Below are positions 47,500 through 59,041 of a stretch of DNA of 64,000 bases, in pieces; position 1 is the first letter of the stretch; every line of letters begins with the position of its first letter. Made by a program: the position numbers and the translations under genes. The DNA is from Zhengitettix transpicula (Eukaryota > Arthropoda > Insecta > Orthoptera > Tetrigidae). Where the stretch lies: contig CM073595.1 of assembly GCA_037074705.1 (NCBI GenBank), positions 74,076,139 through 74,140,138 of the forward strand, given 5' to 3'. The notes beneath the pieces are model-generated. The model was not told where the DNA came from. It was given only the letters and a program-made list of their open reading frames with translations, and made no database searches.

Positions 47500-49068
47500 T
47501 ACTAAATTGTTAATGAATGAAATTTCAACTCACTCTGTAAACAGAAGCCTGAGTCGCGTCAGCACCATCTCGCAGTTTCAAATCTGTAACAATCAACAGG
47601 GAAACATACTTTGCAAAACAGAAGTTATAAATATTTCATTAAAAAATGGAGCGGAGTCAGAGGCACTAGGCAATGATACTGGGGTTCCACAGGGAAGAGC
47701 TTTGGGCCCTAAATTATTTAAATTTATATATAAATGTTATGTATTGTTGTTTTTAAAATTGTGATGTTAATCATAGGTTATATATGCTGATGATGCGTTT
47801 ATATCAATTTCTGGAAAAGACCAAATGAATATAATTAATAAACTGAACCTTGCTTTAAGTAAATTGAATATGTGCCTCTGTGTAAATAGATTCTAGTTAA
47901 CTGTGTTAAAAGCTAAATTTATGTATATTGGCACGAAATTAATCTGTAAAGGATTAGATGACAGATAGAGTTACCGATTTAAAATATTTTGGAATTATAT
48001 TGGGTCAAAATTTGAAAATGGATTGTCATATAGATTTTATAAGTAGAAGGTTAAGGTTTTTATATAGAGTAGCAAAATTTTTACTTAAAAAATCTAAAAC
48101 TGTAATTTAGAATTATATTGAACCTCCACTAATCAAATTATTGTTGTAATGTGTTGTATGGTGTATCTAATAAATGTATTGACAGAATTAACAAGTTGCA
48201 AGGAAGGGCGTTAAGAATTAATTTAAGGAGGAATACAAAATTAAGTGCCACAGTAATGTTGGTTGTGTTTCAGATATTTTGTAAAGCTTCATAACATGAT
48301 ATTTTCTTATAAATGTATCAATAATGTGTTACCGTTCTATTTTAATAATTACGAGGGTGAGTCAATAAGTAATGGCTCCTATTTTTCTCTCTCTTTTATT
48401 TGTCACGACAATTTACACAGCACAAACCCACAGCATTAATGACTAAATTTTCACTTTTTTTGTCACTGTTTTTGTCCACCTTTTATCAAGGGCATTTATT
48501 CCTCTGCGGTGGAGTCACCGCAGTAACCGGCCACTTCGGTTTTCATCAGCCAACTGAGTTTGCAGTTCAGCTTCGATACAGCGACGAATCCGTCGAAATC
48601 ACAGAATGCTGTCTATTACGTACGTCAATGTCAGCCATTTTGCAAGAGGGTGCAGTGCTGCCACCAGTTGACTTAGGAAGTTGTTACTGCAGTGAATTTG
48701 AGAAAAAAATGTTTGAGGAATCACGCCAAATTTAAAATTTTCACATAAGTAACGTATTTAAGGAGAAAAAAATAGGAGGCATTACTTATTGAACAACCCT
48801 TCTATTTAGCTTCTAGGAACCCATAAAATTGTAGAACTATGGTAGAATTAGATTCAACTAGGGCTAGGTTAGTTTTAAAACAAATCAGTATTATGTGTTA
48901 AAGTAATAAAAGAATTTAACCGGTTGCCAATAGAAATTAGGGAATGTGATCTATTAATAAATTTAACAATAGTTTACTAAAACGCTTAAGTTTATGAAAT
49001 GTAAAATTATGAAAAATTGAATAGTGTACTAGTATTTTTTTGCTAAATAAATTCCTTATTATTATTAT
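47500..49068 (+). pseudogene. Non-LTR retrotransposon (LINE) 3' half, split by a mariner MITE
   Basis: RT box TGVPQGRALGPKLF (47676-47720), YADDAFISISGKDQMN (47783-47830), then VTDLKYFGIILGQNLKMDCH, ISRRLRFLYRVAKFLLKKS, IDRINKLQGRALRINLRRN and FLYKCINNVLPFYFNNY up to 48351. After the inserted element it resumes with TVELDSTRARLVLKQISI and KEFNRLPIEIRECDSI. It ends in an AT-rich tail with TTATTATTATTAT near 49056-49068, typical of LINE 3' ends. Several stops and frameshifts are present. Endonuclease and 5' RT boxes are missing. CR1/Jockey-like by motif style; clade not determined. Confidence 0.85.
48352..48802. mobile_element. Mariner-derived MITE (451 bp) inside the LINE
   Basis: The left end CGAGGGTGAGTCAATAAGTA and the right end (reverse complement GAAGGGTTGTTCAATAAGTA) continue as ATG(G/C)CTCCTATTTTT, giving TIRs of about 35 bp. 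TA flanks both sides (48350-48351, 48803-48804). The centre keeps what look like the untranslated ends of a mariner but no transposase core; the 111-codon frame inside is not a transposase. Confidence 0.88.
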
Positions 49069-49990
49069 AGAGTAAATTACACGAGTTTATTATGAATATA
49101 CTAGACATGGAAATGCCGTGTAAATTACAGTCGAGAAGAAATTATAAGCAAAAAAGTAGAGCATACTTCTGGACCAAATAATGTGATAAATGAAGTTTTA
49201 TATTTATGGGGTGCGGTATTGTGGAAACGTGTCCTAAATAAATAACTCGCTAGCATGTCACTTGGAATCGGTAGTGAAATCTGAAATTACTTTCTTTGGC
49301 CGCATCTTCCCTGCGTCAATCTCAATTCTCTACATTATTTTTTTTTGTAGACAGTTATCTTGATAGTTTAGACTGAAATTCGTTTCAAATCCAACCATGG
49401 CCTATCTGAATTATGAGTATTGTTTTTCAGTTACGTTAGACAATGAAAAACCCGAACAACATTGCCCTAAATACAGGCGATGTGGTAACTGAAATACAAA
49501 GCCTACTTAAAATCTACTAGAAATTAAGAATAGCTGTTAATAAAAAGTCCGTGAGAAATATATATTTTCTTTTTGAACTTGTTGCCGTTTATTTTGTAAA
49601 CCATACCCAATTGAGCTCAAGTTTTAATTTTATTTTATCCGAATAGCAGGATTAGTCCAAAAGCTTTAAAGCAGTTTGCCATAATAATGTAGTCTGCTTA
49701 CGAAACTAATTTTTTTTTGTATTATTAGACATATTTATTTTATACATTTCACAATCATCTGAACTCTTCATTTTAAATCAATACCAAAAAGGTTTGTTTA
49801 AGTGTGTCGAACTTTCCCGTACTGAGAAAAAGTTCGCTTTTCGGGTCCCGAGCCATGGAATAATTTTTCTGCCAACGTTAATCTCGATGTGTATTAACTA
49901 ACTATTGAATATTTACTACTCGAGATGAATATAAAATATACAATAATTAAATATGGTCACAAGCGGTCAAAATAAATTTGATTGAATGAA
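49069..49990. other. No gene recognised
   Basis: AT-rich, no repeat match in the window. Confidence 0.4.
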
Positions 49991-50023
49991 TAAAATGATG
50001 GTTTACAATAAAAATTCAAAGCC

Positions 50024-50070
50024 AAACACAACGTTTCATCCCTGTATTTGGTCACCCTTCATGTGTTTAA
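50024..50070 (-). ncRNA. Hammerhead-like motif, stem I intact
   Basis: Stem I AAACAC/GUGUUU is a perfect 6 bp and GAAAC-GUU is intact, but the 5' core reads AUGAAGG and stem II is weakened. Confidence 0.45.
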
Positions 50071-50197
50071 TCATAAAAAAATAGTAAAATTATAAATAAG
50101 AATTATATAAATCTGACTTATTTTTAAATAAATATGAAAAACCCCAGCCTATTATTCAGAAAAAATTATTATCAAATTTGAAACATAATATTTAACT

Positions 50198-50230
50198 AAC
50201 ACAACGTTTCATCCCTCTTCAGGTATACAA
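50198..50230 (-). ncRNA. Hammerhead-like motif, stem II deleted
   Basis: CUGAAGA runs straight into GGGAU-GAAAC-GUU: the 5' strand and loop of stem II are missing. Stem I AUAC/GUGU pairs. Confidence 0.45.
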
Positions 50231-50336
50231 TTACAATTAAACTCAGTTATAAGTTATTATATGAAAATTTAAACGTTAGAAATTTCTTAAAGTAAATTGT
50301 CATATAATAAATTTTTACAAAATTTAATTCTATTTG

Positions 50337-50378
50337 TACACCTGAAGAGGTTATAATCAGTGATGAAACGTTGTGTTT
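50337..50378 (+). ncRNA. Hammerhead-ribozyme motif
   Basis: Stem I ACAC/GUGU, intact CUGAAGA (50342-50348) and GAAAC-GUU (50365-50372). Stem II is poorly paired. Confidence 0.55.
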
Positions 50379-50848
50379 GTTAAATATTATGTTTTAAATA
50401 AGATAATAAATTTTTCTGACCAACAGGCTGGTTGTATTTATGAATTACTAATTAAATGATTGAATTATCAAGGAATAATAAATGAAGTGAAAAAAAACTC
50501 AGCCGTATAATGTAAATTTGGACTTTCTTTCATCAAATTCCATGGCCGAAACGAAATAAATCACTGTCAATACACACGTTAAAAAAAACTTATAATTTTG
50601 TATCTGAATTTATAACAGACACAATAAAAATAAGGGAACAAAAACACAAGTAATAAAAAATAATCCGTAATCATAAATAAAGTGGAAATTTTGAGTACTA
50701 TTTTTTACATTAATAGAAATCGTGTTGCCATAGACCTTGTTGGAGGAAAGAGTAAATTATGCATTACACGAGTGTAAGTCACCTGTTTTGTCAAATTACT
50801 ATTGTCACGAATATTTAAACATTTAATTTGGATTTCACTACTTTTCTA

Positions 50849-50892
50849 AACGCCTGAAGAATTCCCAAATAAAGGGATGAAACGTTGTGTTT
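50849..50892 (+). ncRNA. Hammerhead ribozyme, best-formed copy
   Basis: Stem I ACGC (50850-50853) pairs with GUGU (50887-50890). CUGAAGA at 50854-50860 fits CUGANGA. Stem II AUUCC/GGGAU with a CAAAUAAA-type loop. GAAAC at 50879-50883 followed by GUU, with cleavage predicted after U50886. Stem III is only the self-complementary ACGU, so the minimal form would act best as a dimer, as known for hammerheads in Penelope-like elements. Self-cleavage is predicted, not shown. Confidence 0.7.
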
Positions 50893-51203
50893 TGCTTTGA
50901 ATTTTTATTGTAAACAAAATACTGAAATGCAGCTATTAATTCATTCATTCACCGAAAAAGATTATTCAAACCGTTCTTGGCCATATTTAATTATAATAAT
51001 TTTACTTTTGTTTACGAAAAGTATAATTTGGAATTTATTGTTTCGACTGGTACGATTACTGAACAGAGAGGTGTTTCCCAACCTGTTTTTTACCGTGCCC
51101 CGCCTAAATATTTCTGTTGCACCCCCCTCCCCCCATATTTTTTAATACATATATAAAAATCAGACCATTTTAAGTCAGAAAAAAGAATTTATTAATGTAA
51201 TAT

Positions 51204-51246
51204 TAAACGTTTCATCGCTTATTTTGCGACCGCATCAAGTTCATGT
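51204..51246 (-). ncRNA. Hammerhead-like motif, minus strand
   Basis: GUCGC/GCGAU stem II and GAAAC-GUU are kept; the 5' core is UUGAUGC. Inverted partner of 51328-51375, about 80 bp away. Confidence 0.5.
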
Positions 51247-51327
51247 TTAAAATATTTTTGATAGACAGGTATTTCGACCACAGAAGTCAGCAGAGAATGA
51301 CCTGTGTATCAAAAAAAATAATTTAAA

Positions 51328-51375
51328 CATGATCCTGATGAGGTCGCAAAAATAAGCGATGAAACGTTGTTTAAT
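51328..51375 (+). ncRNA. Hammerhead ribozyme motif
   Basis: Intact CUGAUGA (51335-51341), stem II GUCGC/GCGAU of five pairs with an A-rich loop, GAAAC-GUU (51361-51368). Stem I is weak. Confidence 0.6.
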
Positions 51376-51379
51376 TTTA

Positions 51380-52589
51380 CATTAATATTTTTTTTCTGAC
51401 TTAAAATTGGCTGATATTTATTTATTTGTTAGTTTTCTCAATAGCCCGATATTTATTTATATATTATATACATATTTTTTAAGTTTAAAATTTGTATTAT
51501 TCTCTAAATGAAGCCCGATTACATGTTGTTCAGGAAAAAAGAGGCGGGGATTAGGAAGAAATCGCTAGTAGCTTATTAAGAAAAAAACAAGAAGTAATTG
51601 GTCATAACATATACACCAAATTTAAATGAAAAATAATTTATATTAAAGATTTTTTATATTGTAAATTTAAGAAATTATGATTATTTTTATATAAACAATT
51701 AAATTCCATGTTTTATACAAGTTAAATCATAGCAGGAGGTTTGTTTTTGAACTCATTTTTTAATTGCCTCCCTGAACAATCCATGTGGGGAGTGGGACCC
51801 ACGTTGGGAAAACACCGGACTAGAGTAACCATGGACCCGCACAGATCGATTGTTCAAGATCAACGGAGCCAGAAAAAAACATGAAAAGTACTTGTAAAAT
51901 AACGAGTGTGTTTGTTATATTATCTCCGAAGTGCAAAAAATACGATAAAATTGGTGAGATATGAAATTGATACTTTATAATTCCAGATAAGTCCCTTGTC
52001 GAAAATTGCTTCGTAACAAGATTATTGCAGTCCCATTGATTAGATCTGATGATGTTATAGTGAAAATCTGACCATACTTGGTAACTTGGGAAAATCGCCC
52101 GCGGAAACGGAGGACGTTGTTAACAATTCCTTAAGGTGGGCATAAATTCAATGCTGACCACAAAATTTTCATCTTAAAACTCGCATACTTAATCCGTTTC
52201 AATGAAAAACTTCGTTTTTAATTTAATTTAAAACATTAACCTCAAAGAATTCTTTTTCCGAATTATACACGATCCTCTCATTCTCTTAAATGTATTAGAC
52301 CACAGTTCCCTCTGATTATACTTCTAAATGATATATTATAAGAAAATATAATTTTTGTAATTGAAATAGAAGAACGATCCGTCAAGTTTTTCAAAACTTG
52401 TCCGTCTAGATTGCTATTTTGGGTCGAATCAAAGCTGTGGAATTTTCTTACGGCTTTAAATCACTGCAGCTCAGGGGTTGTGAACGAAGCTACGAGATTT
52501 TCTGGAATGGAAAGAATGGAAAGCAGTTCCCAACTTTTCAAAGATTAATATACAATATAATATTGAATGAACAAATTCTCAGGTCACCA
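51380..52589. other. No gene recognised
   Basis: AT-rich with no open frame above background. Confidence 0.4.
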
Positions 52590-52632
52590 AAATAAGCGTT
52601 TCGACAGCTATCTACCCCACCGTCATTTCGTA
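52590..52632 (-). ncRNA. Possible hammerhead-like relic
   Basis: Minus strand AUGACGG ... CUGUC-GAAAC-GC. The 5' core differs at two positions and stem I is not evident. Listed only for its resemblance to the other copies. Confidence 0.25.
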
Positions 52633-52831
52633 ACTCTTGAAGACGAATAAAGCTATTCTTCCTTACCATAAAATGATAAAAAAATCAGTTTCAACCACGC
52701 AAATTTTAAATTCAATAAAAAAACACGTTTCTACTCTTTCATAATGGATGTGTCAAAATAATGTTAAAATTATATTGGAGGGAATATTGTAGGTCATTAT
52801 TTTCAAAAACCAATAGATTTTTTGACGGTTT

Positions 52832-52876
52832 GACACACACACACACACAGACACACACACACACACATATATATAT
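52832..52876. repeat. (CA)n(TA)n microsatellite
   Basis: CA run with one CAGA interruption passing into TA, directly abutting repeat family E. Confidence 0.9.
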
Positions 52877-53400
52877 TGTAATACCAATTAAACAAGCCAT
52901 TAATTGTTTTAATATAATTAAATTGTTAGCGGTACGAATGCGTAAAGGCGACAATCAAGGCGGGTTTTTACTTTGTTTAACAATGGAAACTAAAAAACCG
53001 CGCTCTTGGAGAACGGCACTCTGGAATCGGCGATGAAAGGTGAAGGAGTCTAAAATCTGCGTAAGAGAGAGGAAAAAGTTAAAAGTCGACGGGGAGATAT
53101 AATACAGTTCAGTTCACCTAGAGCAACAAACAGTAAAGTCTGCAGATATAAAGTACGAATGGCGAGATTCTGTATTTTTACATGAAAGCAAACAAATATT
53201 TTTACGGAGAGATTTACATAATAATTTGCACACGGTGAAGCAAATGGTTGCTTCACGCTGATTGAACAATTTTCGCATGGAGGAGACCGGCATCCATAGC
53301 TGACCAAAGGGGGCGGATCATCCAAGGTTCCAGATAGCAGAGGACGAGTATTTCAATCTTGTGTATTAAAACAATTTCCATGAAGTGTGTAAAAATGGCT
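52877..53400 (+). repeat. Dispersed repeat family E, copy 2
   Basis: Partner of 43466-43970, same orientation and collinear, with indels. It starts TAATACCAATTAAACAAGC immediately after the TA microsatellite. Confidence 0.65.
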
Positions 53401-54056
53401 TTTACGGTGGTAGTTTTCAAGATACAAGAGAGAGATCTGGTACCAGACAGACATTCCGTAAGTAACAAAACTTTTATACAAATTTGTAAACGATAATTAA
53501 AAAGGTATAGTCAGATTTTGTTCAGTTTTCTTTTCACTTATCTTCATATTGTTTTAGGTTAACTTTTTATATTTAAATTGTTAATTGTCAGTTTATACAT
53601 TGCTTTTATTCTAATTATCAAACCCAGTAGTGATCCTAAGATATAGAGATCCGACGTATTTGATTGTAATGATATAAAAATTGTATTTTCATAAATGCCA
53701 CGAATTAATAAATGAAAAATTAAAGTATTTGTTGTTAACTGGATGAAATTCTGCGTGCAAAATAGATCTTATACAATGTAAATTTATCAACAATAAATTT
53801 TTAAATATAAATTAATTTTCGTTATTTGATTCATTAATTAACCCTAACTGTTGTTTATTACATTTATGGCTTCACCAACGTGGGGCAAATTAATCGTAAA
53901 CCACGGTGTTTATTACAATATATATATATATATGTGTATTTATTTCAGTCAACAGATGCCCAAGTGGATTGTAACACAAGTAAAATGACAAAATTTTCTA
54001 ATCATGAATTCTTATATATATTAATATACATTTAAATATATATAATATATATTTTT
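53401..54056. other. No gene recognised
   Basis: Very AT-rich. TA run at about 53920-53932. Confidence 0.4.
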
Positions 54057-55139
54057 TAATGACTTTCATGTGTCACTTTATAAATATTCAAGCACATAAA
54101 TACGTAAAACTCTTAACATAAACCAGTTGCGATATTCGTAATGTATTCTTGAAAACAGACTGATTCAAAATTATTATAAATAATTATTTAAATCAATAAT
54201 TTACCCCTTTCGAATAAAATTAAACAATAACTCCAATTTTCAAACTAGGACGAGTTTAGTCTGCCATGGTTTCTTATATATATATATATATATATATATA
54301 GATAGATAGATAGATTTAATTATTAAAATTCTTCAATATTCCATAAATTCTTAATCATATATTTTTCATTTCCAGTAATCTATTTTCTTATTATGCGTTT
54401 TGTAATTCATAATTTTATTTCTGAATTAGAGTATTATTCATTTTCTCAATCTCATATATACTCATTATTTTCTTCTCATTTATGCATTATATTAATCAGT
54501 TAAACATAAAATGTTCCCATTAATATATTTCCAATTATATCATTTATGCTCGTATTTAATTGATTCATATGACGCTGATTATTTCTTCATACGAGAGCAA
54601 TCGTAACTAATAAATGAAATGAAATTCTTATTCACAAAATTTTCCCATTAATATATTTTCCAATTCGTAACTGTATTTTTAAATTTTATTTTCCATATAT
54701 CTTTATATTATTTTTTTGTATTTATTTGATTCATATGTGGACTCAATAGAAATCAATCGGAACTAATTAAATAAAATAAAATTTTATGTGGAAGAATTCA
54801 GTTGAACTGTAACTGTAAAAATTATTATAATGTAATACTTGCTTTAGAAAGTGAAAATACACTTTTGAATTATTTGCACGAAGATTTGTCTGTTTACATG
54901 CAAAATTAAACCGACAAAGTGAGGGATTCCAGTAGAAACTATGGCAGACTAAACTTGAAATTGTGAAATTTGGAGCTATGTTTAATTTTATTCGAAACAT
55001 TGTTTCTAAATAATTTTTTATAATGATTTTGATTCAGTCTGTTTTCAGCAATACGTAACTAATTCCGTAACTGGTTTACGTTAAGAGTTTTACGTATTTA
55101 TGTGCTTGAATATTTATAGTGACACTTGAAGGTCAGTAA
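54057..55139. mobile_element. Long-TIR element, 1.08 kb
   Basis: TIRs of about 125 bp: left 54057-54185 and the reverse complement of right 55008-55139 share GTGTCACT.TAAATATTCAA, GCACATAAATACGTAAAACT, CTTAAC.TAAACCAGTT and GAAAACAGACTGA.TCAAAA. The centre is AT-rich, contains a (TA)n(GATA)n array (54274-54315) and an imperfect ~150-bp tandem unit (CCCATTAATATAT.TTCCAATT ... TTGATTCATATG). There is no transposase. Confidence 0.75.
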
Positions 55140-55842
55140 TTGAGGATTAAATCGAGATTTTTAAAGTATATGTCGTAGATAAGCCGAGATGATAATAAAG
55201 TTTTTACACGTGTTCAACTAAGGTCGAACGTTACGCAATATAATTGCCTAATGACTGAAATAAGTGATTTGAAGTTAAAGTGCGAACAAATAATGTAAAC
55301 AATATAATCCTGTAAGAGTAACTTGAATGCTATATAAATTGTTATTTGGAGCTGTTTGTGGTCCTGAAGGTCTTGGAGGTTTTTGTCGGATCAGTTTACT
55401 TAAGCCGCCACGTTAACACCAGACTTGGTAACAATGTTGCCAACTTTTAGAATAACTCCAGAGCAATTGTTTTCGTGGGTAATGTTGTCAAAAACTTTTG
55501 TTGCTCAACATTTTCGTGGTCAAAAAATGTTACATTTGGCATAAACGCGCCTTTAAATGGCCTACAATTTTCTGAAATATGAAATTGGTTTTTCTCTATT
55601 CTCTTGCGTGCAAGCTTGTGAAATGACAGAAAATTGTATTCTGTTGAATAAGAACCGGTAGAAAAAAATATAGTACTGGGGATTCTGAAAAAAAGTCTGA
55701 ACAAAACTGGTGTTCCTTATAGAAGAGTTTGGATTTGTATCTTTGTAATGAGCATTATTTGTTTTTCATCTGTTTTATTAATATTATAATTTAAGGAAGT
55801 TAACAACCTTTTTAAACATTTTCAAATATTTTATTTAACATT
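55140..55842. other. No gene recognised
   Basis: Short open frames only. Confidence 0.4.
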
Positions 55843-55887
55843 TTAACGACGTTTCAGTACTTTTTTGCACTTTCATCAGGTTTCAAT
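55843..55887 (-). ncRNA. Hammerhead ribozyme motif
   Basis: The minus strand has intact CUGAUGA (55879-55873), stem II GUGC/GUAC around an A-run loop, GAAAC-GUC (55855-55848). Stem I is three pairs (AAC/GUU). The downstream flank matches 26261-26285, showing a shared parent element. Confidence 0.6.
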
Positions 55888-56910
55888 AAAGTTATGTTGC
55901 TACAGTAACAATTTTGTGCCACATAATATCTAAAATCACAGTTTTACAGTACGTATTTCTTATTATTATTCTATTACAATTATTGAAATTTAATAATAAA
56001 TGTTACCGGTCAGAAAGGAAATGTGAACATATTTTTTAAAAATAAAATTACATATTTATACTACTTTTTTTTATAAAATCACATAAATAGTTAAAAAAAT
56101 AATAATGGATAGTAAATATTACTTGATTTTAAAGTAACATTATGCGAATTTAGTGCGATAAATCTCGATAAATTACGTTTTAATAAATTTTGTTCAATGT
56201 CTTAAATTTGCACATTATTCCAAATAAATTAATGGTTTTCTTTAAATTTATGTAAGGCAACAAAATTTTGTTGTAATTTTATCTAATTGTTTTTATGTTG
56301 CTTTAATTTACTTTCAAGAGTTTTCTCAATTATGTTGACGACAATTAATTTGATATGTTTTTATTTAAAATGTTGTCTTTTCCTCTGTTTATAATTTAAA
56401 GTTTGTTATTAATTTAAAAAAAATTAATATCGTTTTTTAATTTTTCACTTTCATTACCATTACGTTAAAATCATAAATTGTTAAAGTAGTTTTTTATCAT
56501 TTTTTATCATATTAATCCTTCTCGAATTAAGTATTATATTTATAGTTATTCATTCTTTTTGATATGTGTTTATTTATATTTAATTAAAATTATTTTTAAC
56601 AATCAAATTAAGTATGGCATTTATTTTTCTGATACATTGGATGATTTGATAAAAAAATGTTATAGTCGTCCTGTTGTAATATGGTTTCGTAACGCAAAAA
56701 TCTGTAATATCATGGATATTTCCTCTTCGTTTTGCGTTTTAATAAATCGAGAACCGCTAACATAATTGATTGTGTATTTCATACGTTATTAGGAGGGATT
56801 TAATGAACCCACACGAGTTGTTGTGTACCAGACAATCGTTATAAAATTCACATGCTTCAGTTACTGTGTAAAAATAAATGAATCGGACCAGTTTTGTAAA
56901 AGCCGGAAGG
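55888..56910. other. No gene recognised
   Basis: Extremely AT-rich. No features. Confidence 0.4.
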
Positions 56911-56930
56911 TTAGGTTAGGTTAGGTTAAG
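56911..56930. repeat. Short interstitial TTAGG telomere-like run
   Basis: Three TTAGG units followed by TTAAG. TTAGG is the usual insect telomere repeat. Too short to be more than an interstitial trace or chance. Confidence 0.7.
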
Positions 56931-57780
56931 TTATTTAAGGTAATTCTGCTCGATTGCATGGATTTTACGAAAAACAAACTCGTTCACATACAACGTGATA
57001 AATGTTACCAAAACACAACTTTGAAAGTCACTATTTTGGAAAATTACACTTTTAATTTATTTTTCCGACCAGAGGTTTTTCTTGGAGATCTCATTTCTCT
57101 GGACCTAGCTATCGTATTCCTTACACAATCCGTTATTTCGAGTAAATACAGTTTCATGTTGTCATACACTTACGGAGATGTGTTTGTGTTAGCCGTTTCC
57201 TAAGAAAGGGTTTGTGTCTATTTTTTTATTTAACACGTTAGTTATAACTAATCTTTCAATTATCATGATTTATTAGGATTTAATAATATTTGTTTCATCT
57301 TGCCTCCGTGTAGAAGATTATCTTATCGCCTCCACTTGACAACAAAGATTTTGTTTACCTGCTAATAAAGTTTCCCGTAAAGAAAAATAGGAATACATTT
57401 TTGACAGACGAGGAGGGAGCTTTCGTCTAGACGCCGGCACCTGCACTGATAAACCGTCAACTGTTATTTATTTTATGCATTTAAGTGGTTATAATGGGCG
57501 GCACATAGCTGTGCGAGACAGATAGGGCGGAAGACAGACCCTGAGTTATGACTTGTGTACCCTATTGTTAGGGACTAAGGTGTAGGATTAAGGAGAGTAT
57601 AATTAAGAACATTATAAACAGACAGTGAAAGTGTAAACAGAGATAATGTCGGTTGATTCAAAAAACGATTGTTTTCCTTTAAAGTTGGGACTTACATTAC
57701 ATTATTTTTAGAGTTTCACAGAAATTGGTTTAATATAGGAATCAGACTTTACTAGGCTTCATATTGAATTCTAAGTTCAC
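56931..57780. other. No gene recognised
   Basis: An open frame at 56958-57203 (81 codons) has no motif. Confidence 0.4.
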
Positions 57781-58195
57781 ACTATTATATAAAGCAGTGT
57801 GTTTGTATGTTTGTATATATATTCCGCATACAAATCAATGGCCGTGCAGCAAATTTCACAAAATTTCGTACACGTGTTCTTTGCGACCAGGAAACAAACA
57901 CTGTCGGATACACGTCTACCATCCCCAGGAGCGGGGGTGAAAATTTTCAAACATGTTAAAACGGTCGATATTTGAGTCGGATAAATATTTCTAGGGGTCA
58001 AATAAATTGATAGTGTTTCTACCGAGGTTATCTGTGTATAATTTCAACCCCTTACAGAATGGGGAAAGGAGCACCCTTAGGGGTGGGGGTAAAGATGCTT
58101 CACAGGAAAATAACGCGAATGCAACCGAGATTGGAGTCAAATCACGGGTTATGGATGTCGCTGAGTTTAATTAAGACAACCCGGGCACCCAGCTG
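57781..58195 (+). mobile_element. Helitron subfamily 2, nearly complete (415 bp)
   Basis: It begins near TATTATATAAAGCAGTGTGT, runs through ATTCCGCATACAAATC, AAACAAACACTGTCGG and GGAGCACCCTTAGGGGTGGG, and ends GACAACCCGGGCACCCAGCTG, where the expected CTAG is changed to CTGT. It matches fragments at 33.6, 38.6-39.7 and 45.1 kb. Confidence 0.65.
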
Positions 58196-59041
58196 TATTA
58201 AGATAAAGTTATTTACTTCTTCAGCGGTTTCTCTTTGCATCGAACAAAATCCCTATTCTATCAGATAAAATTATGGTTTGATATTGGTAGAAACCATCCT
58301 AAATCTCTTTATAAGACTGAGAAAAGTTTAATCGAAATCGATTGGACATTTTTTCTCGTGGAAAGTGAACAAAACCAACTCCATAAGAACATGAAGATTA
58401 CATCCGTTTCTCATCTTCTAATTCAGGAAACGTAAAGAAAACTTTATTATAAGCCATGCACAGAAAAAAAACATAAATACGATCCTGATCCTGATTACCA
58501 TTGAATTAAATTTACAGAATCTTATTTTTGTACCTCACTTAGTAAAGGAAACCAATAATCTAATCACGTCTACAAAGACATCTACGGTACGAGTCTTTCA
58601 GTGCTTTCCTCGAAATTTTAATACAGAATATTTAAGTAAAGTTTAATTACTGTATCAGTCGTGAGAATGGAATAATAATTATTTGATAAGATAGAGAGAA
58701 TAAAAAAATCCCGCTAATTTTTCGAACAAACTACCTGATCCTGAGCGTCTTATGTTTGTATAAATAAAACGTTAATCCTGTCTGTCCATCTGTTTTAACG
58801 GCAGAAATTAAAAAATTATCTCAACGTACAACAAAGTTTGTAAAAGGGAAGACAAAAAATCATTTAACTGAATACGGCCACCTGAATTATCTTTTGGAAA
58901 ATCATTGTTAAGAAACGAGCTATTGCATTGTCTTTGGGTTAATAACATTTGATGACGGATATTATGCGTGTGACACGTGTGAATTGCAAGTGAGAGAGAT
59001 GGCTCCCACACTTAGCGGTATTAACAGCTTTCATAATATAT
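58196..59041. other. No gene recognised
   Basis: AT-rich, no repeats matched. Confidence 0.4.

Larger units (their letters stand above)
49996..50935. mobile_element. Nested fold-back PLE relics with four hammerhead motifs
   Basis: The outer inverted pair 49996-50070 / 50849-50925 shares GATGAAACGTTGTGTTT and CTTTGAATTTTTATTGTAAAC. The inner pair 50183-50230 / 50337-50395 shares ACCTGAAGAGG and GATGAAACGTTGTGTT, then TTAAATATTATG. Left members lie on the minus strand, right members on the plus strand. No coding sequence remains between them. Confidence 0.7.

Noticed and set aside
48400..48735. 111-codon frame with a hydrophobic start
   Set aside because: It lies inside the mariner MITE, starts within the left inverted repeat and does not resemble transposase.
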